Positions 21,905-34,429 of a stretch of DNA of 64,000 bases are shown in pieces. Both the position numbers and the translations under genes were made by a program. The notes beneath the pieces were generated by a model, which saw only the letters and a list, made by a program, of their open reading frames with translations, had not been told where the DNA came from and did no database searches. The stretch lies in assembly GCA_001414345.1 (NCBI GenBank), contig LLCB01000026.1, positions 248,001 through 312,000 on the forward strand, given 5' to 3'. The stretch is from Hymenoscyphus infarciens (taxonomy: Eukaryota; Ascomycota; Leotiomycetes; Helotiales; Helotiaceae). How positions within the stretch are numbered: the stretch's first letter is position 1; every line of letters starts with the position of its first letter.

Positions 21905-23989
21905 ATGTTGTCCCTAGCTGAACGTCTTGACGCCCTCCGTGGAGAGAATGGTCGACCAGATGTTGAGGCTAGACAGGTAGAGTAAGTGGACTCGTCATAC
22001 TGTTTTTGGATTCAGAGACTCAGTATCGCATACAGTTTCATTCTACCGGGTTTTTATCAGCAATCGGAAAAGATATTATACTGACGGCTTTCTAGGTTAA
22101 CCAGGTTGATTCAGAGCCTCCCCAGCAACGAATTGCGCTTTCTAAAGCGTCAACTCAATTTCCATACCTTTCAAACGGACATATGCGGGAAATTGCTCCC
22201 AGAACTTCTTCTCCAAGTTTGCGCATACCTTGATCTCGAGGAGTTTATGAAAGCTCGATGTGTGTCACGCCAATGGTACAAAGCATTTTCAGAGCCAAAG
22301 GTCCTTCAGAGTGTTGCCAGAACCTTCTCATTATCCACTCCGAGCACATCCAGTAGCGCACCAGATCGAGGGGCACCAAGTCCACCTCCCTCGATATCGG
22401 AATGGCTGCCACAAGCTGCATCGAAAACAATCCAGAGGCTTCGTGGGCAGTATACATCAGTTTCTGCACGAGAGTGCATCAAAGTCAAAGACGATAATCA
22501 TGCAGGCGGAGTCTTAAGTGAAACTGCGAAACAATACTGCGGTGGGAGGGTTGCTTACAACCTAAATGATAGAACTATTGCAGTCACCAATCTTCGCACA
22601 GATGTCACTACGACTGTGATGGATGAAAACCGAATTCCACTGAATAAATGGCAGTTGTCGGAGCAGTTTCTGGTTGCTATTACGAAGTGAGTACAACCCT
22701 TCAACGAGCTTCATCTCAGGTAAATAACTATAAATCTGGTCAGACACTCCATCGTTGCGTTCCCACTAGACCCTCAAAACGGAGGTATCGAACCCAGAAG
22801 TGTCCGACTTCCCTCTTTGGTTCGACAATTCTTTCAGTACCAAGACCAGGTTGGTGTAATCACAATGGGAGGTGAAGTTCTGATCTGGAACATTGGTGGG
22901 GATCTCCGCTCTTTGGATATCTCCATTCCTGGGGATCTCGCATCCTTCAAGCTCAAACCGGTTGGTATAACTTTTCATCCAGAGGATAAGCGCAACGTTT
23001 TCGTTGTTTTCACCGGGGTTAATAGAGAAGTATCTGACGAGCACACTCTTTCGGATCCTGTCGCCAAAATCATTGTTCAAGACCACAAGCTCTTGGACCA
23101 AACATCTGTTCTTTTCCACGAATTAGACCTATTCCGTGGTGTCAAAGTCGATTCCGACGAAGATTATCCCAACAGACAGTTCCTTGCACTCGAAGACAAT
23201 TCTATTGGTATCGGAATCATAGACATGGTTTATCTTAATATGGCCGAGGAATCAGGCGAAAAAGACTACTACGCTAGGGTTCCTCCAGCGCTTCCCAAGC
23301 CGCATCCATGCCAGCACAACGTCTTTTCAAAGAAGCCTATACGTCCACATCCATCCCTTGGTTGTTCTATCGAGGACTCCCAGTGTACTGAGTTGAAGGC
23401 TCTCGTTGTTGTCAAATTCAATACACGGCTGAAGGAGTTTAGCACACAATGCTATCACCTTCCAAACTATTCGGGAGGTGAGATGACAGCGTATCCAGAG
23501 ACACACTTGTGTCAACACGCTCTCTTTTGGCGGAATCAAATGGTGCTTTCTTATCCGGCCACGTGTGGTTACGGATATAGATACGCCATTATGGGACTCA
23601 ACGATTGCAGTCGACCCCCTAATGACCGAACTTACTTCTGCGGTTATCGGCGACCGCAATTCAATGCCTCGTGGACCGCATTTACCTGGCTATATTACAG
23701 GAGCAAAAATATAGCAGAACAGTGGATCGACTCGTCTCGGAGAAGCCCGAGACTCCTTGTTTCGAATTTCCGAGGGGATGATGCATTTGTGGTCTGGTTC
23801 TTACCCTATGGCTATTTTGTCTGGTCTTTTGGCGAAGATGCACCAAATAGCAATACTGCTTTGCTCGAGACTCCAACCCCTCCCATCAAAATGAAGAGAA
23901 TAGTTCACGGTCAAGCAGTTCCAGAGTCAGACGATGATGAGGTTCCTATTGGGGAGTTGGCCCTCTTCCAACTGAGCAAGTATAATTAA
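21905..23989 (+). CDS. F-box domain protein
   Basis: Probable substrate adaptor of an SCF ubiquitin ligase. Three exons: 21905-21981, 22096-22686, 22744-23989; introns of 114 and 57 bases with GTAAGT and GTGAGT donors. About 637 residues. The F-box is at about 54-100 ('ICGKLLPELLLQVCAYLDLEEFMKARCVSRQW'-type spacing, shown here in part: 'LLPELLLQVCAYLDLEEF' and 'CVSRQW'). After a Ser/Pro linker the remainder has repeated beta-rich segments ('YNLNDRTIAVTNLRT', 'EVLIWNIGG') that suggest a propeller-like substrate domain, and an acidic tail with 'ESDDDE'. The start at 21905 is the only ATG in frame upstream of the F-box. The target is unknown. Confidence 0.9.
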
Positions 23990-24394
23990 TGGTTCACCGG
24001 GGCTCATATAGTATGAAATAGAAGAGTATTATTTATTCTATCACACTTTGGTGGGGTTTCTTACTGCTAGGTTTGCGTTTTTGAGAATTATATCACGCAA
24101 TAGTTATCTCTTTCGTCGGCTTTAAAGCACCCTTAAAGAGACCAGCTACTGTAAAGCCGATGAATTAATACCGAAAGGTGTCGGAGAAAGGGTTTCTCGG
24201 TCTCGCTATTGGTGGGGGAGTCCATTCATGACGTGGGGCATTTTTGGTGGGGAGGGAGCTGAGGATGGGAGGTATATATAACAGTTGTCTGCAGCTCCCT
24301 TCCTCCTGAAAGAAACAACAATTGATTATCTTTGAAACTTGGGATATTTGGGAAAGAAGAAATTCAATTCGAAACGACATTTGACATCCAAACA
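23990..24394. promoter_or_regulatory. Intergenic region with promoter of the SDR gene
   Basis: Holds the 3' end of the F-box gene and a TATATATA box at 24273-24280, about 115 bases before the SDR start codon. Confidence 0.55.
24273..24280 (+). promoter_or_regulatory. TATA box of the SDR gene
   Basis: TATATATA in otherwise GC-balanced sequence, 115 bases upstream of the ATG at 24395. Confidence 0.6.
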
Positions 24395-25610
24395 TGAAGG
24401 TATTTCTTAGTGGTACGTTCGAGTTCCCGAGCTACTCCGCATCTCACTCCCCCACCATTGACATCGACACATGTCGTGTACCGCCAATTGTCATTGCATC
24501 TGTGGTGTTTATATTATACTGATAATGAGGCTCAGGAGGATCCGGTTTCATCGCCGCCCACATCCTCGACATCCTCCTCGAACAGGGCCACGAAGTAACC
24601 ACTTCCGTCCGTTCCCAATCCAAAGCAGACAAGATCAAAGCTGCCCACCCAGACACCCCTTCCTCCAAACTCGATTTCCGAATCGTAGAAGACATCGCAG
24701 TACCCGGTGCCTTCGATGAAGCCCTCAAAATCGACGGCCTCGAAGCCGTAATCCACACTGCTAGTCCCTTCCACTTCAACATCACCGATACCAAGAAAGA
24801 CCTCCTCGATCCTGCAATCCTCGGCACAACCGGCATCCTCTCCGCAATCAAGAAATATGCACCATCCGTGAAGAAGGTGGTTATCACGTCCTCTTTTGCT
24901 TCTATCGTGGATGGATCTTTGGGGAATGAAACTCCGCAGAAGACATATACTGAGAAGGATTGGAACCCGGTTACGGAGGCGGAGGCGTTGCAAAATCCTT
25001 CTAGTGGATACCGTGCTAGTAAGACGTTTGCCGAGCGTGCGGCTTGGGAGTTTCTCGAGAAGGAGAAGCCTAATTTTACGATCAGCACTATTTGTCCGCC
25101 GCTGGTTATTGGACCGGTGGTGCATTATTTAAATTCGTTGGATGCGATTAATACTTCCAATCAGAGGACAAGAAATTTTATGACGGGCGAGTGGAAGAAG
25201 GAAATTCCTGATACTGGGGTTTTCGTAAGCTTTCTTTTCTCGTTTTTCCGACAGTCGATTGTTTCAATGGCTTGACTGACACAAAACAGCTATGGGTAGA
25301 CGTCCGCGACCTCGCCCTTGCCCACGTTCTAGCTCTCACTAAAGAAAAGGCCGCCAACGAGCGATTCTTCGTTGTCGAGGGATACTTCAACAACCGCGAA
25401 ATATGCGAGATCATCCGCAAGAACTTCCCTGAGCTGGCAGATAAATTGCCGGGTAAGGAGGTGAAGGGTGGTGAGTATCCAGGTGGTGGCCCAGGTGCTC
25501 TTTATAAGTTTGATAACTCCAAGACGAAGGATATCTTGGGGATTAAGTTTAGGGGGTTGGAAGAGAGTGTTACGGATTTGGTGAAGAGCTTGAAGAATGT
25601 TGGTGCGTAG
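24395..25610 (+). CDS. Extended SDR: NAD(P)H-dependent aldehyde/ketone reductase (Gre2/DFR-like)
   Basis: Cytosolic reductase of the dihydroflavonol-reductase-like branch, which reduces carbonyls of varied small molecules. Three exons: 24395-24413, 24536-25224, 25290-25610; introns of 122 and 65 bases. The first exon codes only six residues plus one base, which explains why no start is visible in the main frame. 342 residues. The Rossmann motif is 'GGSGFIAAH' at 7-15; the catalytic serine region 'VVITSSFASIVDG' and the Tyr-x-x-x-Lys pair Y165/K169 ('YRASK') are all in place; 'STICPPLVIGP' is the usual following motif. The length fits Gre2-like enzymes (about 340). The natural substrate cannot be told. 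No neighbouring biosynthetic genes are seen. Confidence 0.92.
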
Positions 25611-26697
25611 GTGGGGATAGGATAGAGTAGAGAAGTCATTATCAGACTTTGAACTGAAGCTGTGACGCTGCTTCTTGTTAATTGTCGAATTGCGGTCTGC
25701 TCCTTTTGCCGGAAAATATCTTCGAATCCCAAGTGGAAGTAGCACTTTGTGTTTGTTGAAGTACTACCTCTATATCGTTACAGCTTCTTTCTTCGCATAT
25801 GTCGAGTTCGGGTTGATGTTTATTTTTTACTTTTTTTGCTCATATTTTGCAATACTGCGTTCAAAAGTCTACGCAATTTGCATGATCGCGTTTACAAACC
25901 AACCTCTCATTTCCGATGAAGTACTCGAGAACGGTAAATGAACACATAGTTGCTTAGTGGTAGTTCCACTAGCATCCTGATTTTCTGCTTTGCTTTCATC
26001 GTACATTGTACATAAATCTCGCCTGACTTTTCGTATGAAAGATTGAGGCCGGATTTTGCGAAAATATTATGCATCTATGATCTGCATTTCCCTTTCTGTC
26101 TAGAGTTTATAATTGGTTCAAATATTAGTGCCATCCAAGCCAATTGTACAATGATTTGGAAAAGCTAGCGAATTAAATCATTTCGTATTTTAAGAAGTTA
26201 ACGATTGGTTACAAAGGTGTGCGGCTGAATTAAACATGGACCTGGTTCCTGAGATCAGATCCACATCTCAGTTTCAAGGTTAGACAAGGTTCCCCGCTCC
26301 AAGATAAAAAGAACAATTCCATCGGAGTCACCCGCGTTATTCATATCAATCCACTCCTCTTATACTTCACGGACCACATCCCCGAAGGGGCAGGTCGGCA
26401 CCGTACCTGCACACCCACCAGCACCTTGTCTTCACCTTGTCTTCACCTTATCTTACGCTTGTTGATGTGGCTGGAGAATACCTGCCAAATCCATGGTTGC
26501 CTCCCCGCGATTGACTTTGGGAGCTTCCTGAAGGCCGAGCCTCGATTTCCGGCATTCACCCAACCCACTCAACAGCTTCCCGAAGCAGAAGGCCAAGATG
26601 CGTGACCAAATTGGCCAATTTCTTCATAGCCACTTCACCACGTGGGGTCTTTGCGGCTAAAGAAGGATGAGAAGGAGGTGAATGCTCCTTACTCGAG
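25611..26697. other. Intergenic region, no gene seen
   Basis: 1.1 kb between the SDR and the carboxypeptidase. It contains a short tandem CTTCACCTTGT stretch near 26425-26455. No supported open frame. Confidence 0.4.
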
Positions 26698-26705
26698 TAT
26701 ATATA
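26698..26705 (+). promoter_or_regulatory. TATA box of the carboxypeptidase gene
   Basis: TATATATA, 56 bases before the ATG at 26761. The closeness implies a very short 5' leader. Confidence 0.6.
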
Positions 26706-26710
26706 CATCA

Positions 26711-26764
26711 ATGGCGCCGAGGAGGGGAGGGAGATCTTCACGGAGTACTCAATCGCAGCCATGA
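26711..26764 (+). other. Possible upstream ORF overlapping the start codon
   Basis: An 18-codon frame starts with ATG at 26711 and stops with TGA at 26762-26764, overlapping the main ATG as ATGA. Whether it is transcribed depends on the true start site, since the TATA box is only 13 bases upstream of it. Confidence 0.35.
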
Positions 26765-28148
26765 GGTTCACCTCTTTCTGCTGCCTCGCAATTGCGCCCC
26801 TCCTGTCCTTGTCTTGTCTTCTCCCGGAAGAACGAGCAGGACTTCCACGAATCCCAAACCGTCGTCGTCAATCCAATGGTCTTGCTATTGGCACGGGCGA
26901 TCGTTACAATGGTGGTACCATTGCTCCTCGAGGGGTGGGAACACAAACAGTAACGCTGACCTCGATCCTCAATGTCAACGAAATCGCCAGCGGTTTGAAG
27001 GGTCTCGCCGCCGTGTACGGTATCCCAACTTTCACGACTCCATACAAAACCTTTAATGGTGCGTCTATCTCGGGAGGCTTGGTGGGAGGCAATGGAACGG
27101 CGTGTCCCAACTCTTACCGGGTCTACTTGAATGCTATGATCCACGCCCGTGAGCGAGGAGGTTCGGACGGTCTTTTATTTTTTATTGGAGATCTTCTTTA
27201 TGCCAACAAGAACGGAGTTGGCATAACATACGGTTCCAAGTCTTACACCAATGCTCAGGTTAAGACTGCTTTGGCCACCGGGATTGTTTTCATTCCCCTC
27301 AGCAACCCCGATGGTGTTGCATATGATCAATCTACCAACAGCTGCTGGCGCAAAAACCGCAACACCAAGTCTGGAACTAGCGGAGCTTCCGTTGGAGTCG
27401 ACTTGAACCGAAACTTTGACTTTGTCTGGGATCTTTCCAAGTGGGCGTCAAGCGTGCGATCGGATGTGGCTTCGGCCAGTGCTTCTTCTGAGGTCTTCCA
27501 TGGTAAGTACTCCTATACTCCGCTCTCCTCTACCTCGAGTAAAACCCAACTAATTCAATTCCTCCAGGAACCGCTCCCTTCTCTGAGCCTGAGACACAGA
27601 GCATGAAATGGGTCATGGACACCTACAGCAAAGTTAGATGGTTCATTGATCTCCACTCATACACTGGAGATGTTCTCTACAGCTGGGGTAGCGATACCGA
27701 CCAAGGCACCACCCCAACTATGAACTTCTTGAACGCCGCATACAACAGCGTTCGAGGTATCGTCACCGATACCCCAGGTTCAAACGGCGGATACGGAGAG
27801 TACACCCCAGCTGCCGAGAGCAGTGTCAACATCGCCGCTGCAAAGCGCATCGGTAGCGCCATGAGCACTGCTGCTGGCCGAACTTACTCTGTGATCCCAG
27901 CAGCGAATCTGTACGCAACTTCTGGGGCTTCTGATGATTACTCCTACTCTCGTCATTTTGCAGACACCTCCAAGAACCTCATTCACGGTTACACCGTGGA
28001 GTTTGGTTTCGGAAACTCTGCTTCGTCTTGCGCATTCTACCCAACCCAAGCTCAGCACAACTCGAACTTGAAGGAGATTGGTGCTGGGTTTATGGAATTG
28101 TTGTTGGCAGGTACTGATCTTGGTCTTGGTGATGCAGTTGTTTGTTAG
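26761..28148 (+). CDS. Secreted zinc metallocarboxypeptidase (peptidase family M14)
   Basis: Releases C-terminal amino acids from peptides outside the cell. Exons 26761-27502 and 27568-28148, intron of 65 bases (GTAAGT). 440 residues. A signal peptide is clear at 1-20 ('MRFTSFCCLAIAPLLSLS'). Zinc ligands H128 and E131 lie in 'MIHARERGGSDG' and H277 in 'FIDLHSYTGD'; substrate-binding 'VGVDLNRNFDF' lies between them; the catalytic Glu is E392 in 'YTVEFGFG'. The segment between the third ligand and the catalytic Glu is longer (115 residues) than in pancreatic carboxypeptidase A (about 74), as in several fungal members. I see no clear long propeptide. A Lys, Arg or aliphatic preference cannot be read safely. 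Confidence 0.94.
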
Positions 28149-28919
28149 GGAGCAAAAAATTAATAGGGGGACATGCTTGTATGCACCCCTTTATGTACAT
28201 AGAAAATGAGATCATGATTGAAGCTATTTTGGTTGGCCTTAGTTGTTTTGTTTTTCTTTTTTTTTTTTGATTTACTTTCTTGCATTTTCTGGTCGAAGTT
28301 TATAATATTTTATCCCTTTAGTCTCATCTCCAAGTCGGGCGTGTACAATGCAAAATGTACACTCCCGACTAGGAAGGAATATCAATCTCCAGGTTGTGCT
28401 TGTCAGGTGTTGACCAAAGTCAAAATTGCTTAGCGTAGCCTCTCTGGGATCTACAAGATAAATGAGCATCATTTGATTTCGGTTAGCCCATTGTTGAAAT
28501 ATTTTTTTATTTGATTTAATTCCTCCGCTGAATGCTTGGGATTACTTTGGTTTCGAGGTGATGGTTTTACGGGGAACAAGGTTTTCGTGGGAAATTGCGA
28601 CCTGCCGAGCGACCCGTCCGATGAATTAAGCTTTAGCGAGAACAATTATATCGAGCATGGATAGAATATTGATGATTGCTACGATCTCGCAAGTATTCTC
28701 GCCAGTAGAGGATGTGGGTTTGACACTTTTCGCTACTGTCGCGGTATTCAATGGTGCTTTTCTAATAGAGACAGTTGGAGCTTTCGGTAAGTAAGAAAGC
28801 CCCTTCTATCCGAGCCAGGGACTTATCGCCCGATTGCAGCAAATCCAATCAACTCTCGGTTACGAAGTCACGTCTCGCCTCTCATTCAAGTCATATTTAT
28901 TTTATCTTAGTAAACTCGG
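28149..28919. other. Downstream region and right edge of the gene island
   Basis: Carries a T-rich run at 28248-28270 soon after the carboxypeptidase stop. No gene seen. Composition changes abruptly at about 28920-29000, where a pyrimidine-rich stretch with ten C (28982-28991) marks the border to RIP sequence. Confidence 0.45.
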
Positions 28920-28991
28920 CCGCCCGGGCTTATTAGCTTTTTAGTTCTACCTCTACCACCTCTCTGCTACTACCGCTACTACCCCCCCCCC

Positions 28992-29906
28992 TGCCTAGCC
29001 CTACCTACTACTCTATTTACTAATTATATCTCTTTCTTCTAAAAAGCTATCTTAATATCTAAGGGAATTTAGTAATTTTTTTAGTAAGAATAACAACTAT
29101 TATATAAATATTAACTCTACTAGTATATTCTCTTTACTCTCTCTAGTTTCTCTTAACTATAACTTTAATTAATACTATTTTACTTATAATTAAAAGCCTT
29201 TTAATTAAACTTTAATTCTATTTCTATACTATATCTACTAAGCTAGTTAGAGACTCTTAAAATACTCTAGTAATTAGTATATTTCTACTATATCTTATAA
29301 TATATCTTAAACCTCTTATTATACCTTCTAGTTCTTTATTATTCTCTTTACTTTAAATATAAGATTCTTTTATAATATCTTAAGACTTTCTAATATCCTA
29401 GGCTTTTAAGAGCTTTATATATATTTAAGAGAGTTAAAATTCTATAAATAGCTATTAATATAATAATCTAATATATATTCTTCTAAAACGTCTTTATATA
29501 AAGTTAAGTATTATAGTTAGAGTATTAAAAGAGGTAGAATAGTTTTTTAAGAATTTTATTAAAAGCTAGGTAAAAAATAAAGAAGAATTAATAGAAACTA
29601 TTATAAAAGATTTCTAGTTATATAAATAATATACTTATATTTAATAATATTACTATACTTTAGAAGTCGTTCTTTAAAATACGTTTATCTAGTAATTTAG
29701 TTTATCTAATTCTTATAGATCTACTATCTTTACTAAACTTAATAAACTAGTTAATAATTCTTTATATTTTAGTAAATTCGACTCTACTAGCTTTCTAGTT
29801 AAGATTAACTTTATAAATACCTTTATAGATATTAACTTTTATACTTTTACTTAAATAATACTCTTAATAAAAGTTCTCTTCTCTTATTAAAGCTATCTTA
29901 TAAGCT
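28992..29906. other. Unclassified RIP-degraded AT-rich DNA
   Basis: No CA or TG to speak of; no coding trace that I can place. Confidence 0.5.
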
Positions 29907-29911
29907 ATAAC

Positions 29912-32388
29912 TATAATAGCCTATTACCTAGGCTATTCTAGATAGCTAGGAGTATCTACTATATATAAGGTTTCAGCAGTTGTTTTATATTATCTGTTTT
30001 AGAAAGGTTATATAGGTTTAGGCTTTTATATTAGTCGACGTATATTATTATTTAGTTTCGTACTCTTTTATATTATTCGAACCTCTTATATATAGTAGCC
30101 TACTCTACTAGAGTTAGAAGAGAGATAGTTTTTCCTTTTCTTCTATATTAGAGCCTAGTTATTAGTATATATTTAAGAGTAAATAGCTACTTAGATTAGT
30201 ATACGTAGAAGCACGTGGTAACACGTGACCTTCTCGCTTAAGAGCTACTTAAGTAGGCATCGTAGCTAGCTTTACTTAGTATATACGAACGATAATATAA
30301 CTCTTTTTATATCGCTTTTATAACTATAAGTTATACTAATACTAATTAGTAGACGTATAGATTAGATACTTAGTTACTTTATATATTTCTACTATAGATA
30401 TACTTATATAAAAGTAAACTCGATATTACTAGTAGACTCCCCTTTATAGATCGTGGTTTCTTCTACTATTTAACAACTCTTCGATAATATACTATAAACG
30501 CTTCTTAAGATAGAAAGCGCCGATTATAAATACTAACCTTCTACTAACCCTCTACTAACCTTCGAAAGACCTCTCGACCTCCTACCTCTCTCTAAAGAGA
30601 CCTCTCGAACGCTTACTAAATATAAGACTAGTAGCATCGATTCGATAAAATATAAACGCTTCTTAAGATAGAAAGCGCCGATTACTACCTCTAATCTCCT
30701 ATCTCTCTCTAAGATAATTCATACTCTTCGAGACACTTATTTATCTAAAACCCGACAACGACATTAGTATCTACTACTTCGAATAACGATATCTATTATA
30801 ATATAGCAGATATACCGATAGAAGAGACGATATATACTACTAAACGAGAAGAGGAATACGTTAAAGAATAGAACGAAGACCTTCTTCTTTAGAATGAATT
30901 TTAAGTAGACTTTAAGAGATAGAACTAAGATAACTTCGCTAAGATCTACTAGTCCACCGCTACTAAGTTACGATAAACACTTCGTAGTAGAGGCGTATAG
31001 GTTAAGATAGATAGATATAAAATACTTATATCTTAGATACTATATAATACTACTATCGAGGTTAACGAAACCGAGTAGTCGGACGAAGAATTAAGAGCTA
31101 TAGTAGTTAAGAGAGCTAGTACTAAAGTCTTTAGATCCTATTATAAATATATATAGAAATACGTTAAAAGATAATAAAAGCTATAGTAATAATAACTCTA
31201 ATAATAATAACTTCTAGCTGAAATTACTACTCGAAGTACTTAATCTAATACGAAGGCTAGAGACGAAGCTTTATAAGTATCTACTATATAATAATAATAA
31301 TATCTAACCTTCTTAGATACTACTAGTGATTACTTCAACGATCCCCTCGCTAACCTAGGTCTATTATATACCGCCTAAACTTAAGATAATAGAGTCGGGA
31401 ATAAGGACTATATCGTAGTACTACTAGGCGGTTCTATAAAGTTTTAGCCTATAGTTATAAAACTATACTTTTTCAAAACTTCTAAAACTTTTAGAATAGC
31501 ACTAGCAGATAGAGGAACTTCTAGAACAGCACCGTCGAATAATCCGTCGAATAATCTATCGAATAATCTATTAAATAATCTAATACTATAATCTTATAAA
31601 AAAGAGAGAGCTTTTAAAGTATACCAGAGTAGGCAAGATATTAAATAATAGACTCTCTCTCGATATCGACTTCGTTAGTTATAGATTCGCTAGAATACTA
31701 ATATCCTAGAACCTCTATTAGACCCTCTCTAGAAGCGCGGACGTAGTCGACTCTAAAAGCATCTAAAGCCTCTAAGCAACTTCGAATTCAAAGTATTATT
31801 CTAGGAGTTAGACACTTTTATTACTCTTAAAAATGTCGAAACCTTTATCTCTAATTTAAGTAATAATAGTAATAACTTCGATATTCCTACTAAACGTCTA
31901 GAGTATAATTAGCGACAGAACGATTCTAGCAGAGGCCTACTAATATAAAGAAATATATACTTCGATCTAGGTTAATATAAATAAGCTAGATATATAGAAT
32001 AGAATAAGAAGTAATAAGAGCTTCTTATTAGTCAAAGACAATAGATAGAGAGCTATAATTAATTAGATTAGATAGGTAATATTAATAGCTTTTAAGTAAC
32101 TTCTATCGTTTTAAAGAAGTACTAGTATTAGTATATATTTAAGAGTAAATAGCTACTTAGATTAGTATACGTAGAAGCACGTAGTAATACGTAACCTTCT
32201 CGCTTAAGAGCTACTTAAGTAGGCATCGTAGCTAGCTTTACTTAGTATATACGAACGATAATATAACTCTTTTTATATCGCTTTTATGACTATAAGTTAT
32301 ACTAACACTAGTATTTACGTATATTATTCTATCTCGAACGCACTTCTATATACCTCTTTAGTAGTAGTATATATTTCGTACTATTATA
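29912..32388 (+). repeat. Solo LTR of the Gypsy family, split by element B1
   Basis: LTR parts at 29912-30159 and 32313-32388 join into about 324 bases with the family termini TATAATAG and CTATTATA. The flanks are ATAAC at 29907-29911 and ATAAC at 32389-32393, a 5-bp target duplication, so this is a solo LTR left by recombination and later hit by element B. Confidence 0.8.
30160..32307 (+). mobile_element. Element B1: short LTR retrotransposon, 182-bp LTRs
   Basis: LTRs at 30160-30341 and 32126-32307, both 182 bases and nearly identical, begin TATTAGTATATATTTAAG and end CTAATA or CTAACA. The insert is flanked by CTAGT at 30155-30159 and 32308-32312. The 1.78 kb interior is RIP-degraded; it includes TCGAATAATC-type short tandem units near 31535-31585, and I see no reverse transcriptase motif, so the copy is likely deleted or non-autonomous. 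Confidence 0.8.
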
Positions 32389-32393
32389 ATAAC

Positions 32394-34429
32394 TCTACTA
32401 CTACTACTAAGAAAATAAAGTAGAGAAATATATTAATTCTTAAGTATATAAGTATAATTATATCTAGTATCTATTATATATATATATAAAAATAAGCTTA
32501 AACTATATATAAAGTATTCTTAGTATATATTTCTTAAGTTATAAAGTTAAAAGATAAGTAGTTTTTATACTTTCTAGTTTTAGGATTTATTATATATATA
32601 AGATAATAAATATTTTAATAAAGAAGATTAAACTTTAAGCTAAAGTATATAGTATCTTTATTATTTTTACTTTCTAGTCTTATTAAGCTTAAGCTAAAAT
32701 ATATATAAAATAGAGAATATAATTCTTTTACTTAGATTTCTAATTTCTTAAAAAATATAATTAATACTTTATCTAAGATTAATATATAATTCTATATTAA
32801 GAGTATATCTTATTCTTTACTTCTTTATTAGTTTACTTTTCTTTATTTTCTACTTTTTATTCTTTTATTTTTTATTCTTAATTCTTTATTATTTTTTATT
32901 TATCTCTATTATTAGCTAACCTTTATTCTAAAGATAGTTACTATATCTAGGTTATAATTCTTAGATATTTTAGAATTATAATAATTTTAATTTTTAAAAT
33001 ATTATTTAAGAAGAGGTTATTAAGAAGAAGACTAAAATATTAAATCTTATAATAGAAATAATTATTAAGTATTCTTAGTTTCTTAAAAAAGGTCTTAATA
33101 AAAGATATATAACTCTTCTATTATATTAAAACTTAAGAATATTATTTAAAGCTCTATTATTTATAAAGATAATTCTAGTAAAATTAGTCTTTATATCTCT
33201 TATAGTCTTATTATAAAGTCTATTTAGTATATTTATTAATTTAGAATTAAGACTATTTTTAAGAATAAAATATAACTTCTAGATACTTCTTTTCTTAAAA
33301 TACTTATAATCTAAAAAACTTATATCTTATAAAACTAAGTAGTTAGAGTATATTTATATTAATAAAGGTATAATTTATAGTATATATAAAGTATATAATA
33401 ATATTTAAGACTAGATTAAGCTAAGTAATACTTTAACTCTTATAATTAATAGTAATTATAAAGATAAAAAGAAAGAAGAAAAAGAAAAAGAAGAAGATAA
33501 GTCTAAATTAAATAAAAGTAATATAAAACCTAAGTTAGTTAAACTAGATTAAGTTAAGCTAGAGTCTAATAATAAAGAGAATAATAAGAATCTTTTTAAG
33601 ACTCTACTATAAATATTAACTACTCTACTTTCTTTACTACTACTAGAAGCTACCTAGGAGATTAATCTAGAATTTATAAGTCTTCTACTTATTAGTAATA
33701 TTTATTAGAAATAGATTCTTATTATTTATATAAGTAATATACTTATTATTTAATATATTTAATTAGTTTAATTTAGACGTATAGAGTCTAGCTAGCTCTA
33801 TAATAAAAAAAAATAGCTACTTACTCTTCTTATATAGTTCTATATTCTAATAAACTATTTATTTACTATTATTTATACTTATTAAGAGCTAAACTTAGTA
33901 GAGAAAGAAGAGTATTATACTCTAAAATTAGACTTATAATACTAGAGTTAGACTTTATTTTTAAAAGATAATATTCTATCTTATATTTTAGAAGCTCTTA
34001 TTAAGTAGTCTTTTAGTACTTAGGTTAATATAGTTTTCTATATAGTTTTATAAGATAAGTATTAAATACTATACTAGACGTAGTATTTTCTAAACGTCTC
34101 TTAGCTCGTTACTACTTTTTAGTATACTTTTAGTACTAAGACTAAGCTAAAACTACTTATATACCTACTTTTATTCTTATAATTAATTAATAACTATAAT
34201 ATATAATAGCAAAAAAACACTAGAGATCTAAAGGTCGCTAGGCTCTAAAGTAAAAGACTTCTTAATATAAGGTCTTAGTTTAGTAGTATACTATTATTAT
34301 TAGTAGAAGTAGATAGAATACTAATAAGTAAGAGTTACTTATTTAGACACGAGATAACCTAGATTATATATCTATTTTAGAGAATAGTATTAAGAATATT
34401 AGAAAGAGAGCTAAAGATAATACTACTTA
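32394..34429. other. Unclassified RIP-degraded AT-rich DNA
   Basis: Extreme AT content with almost no CA or TG. No recognisable domain or termini. Confidence 0.45.
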
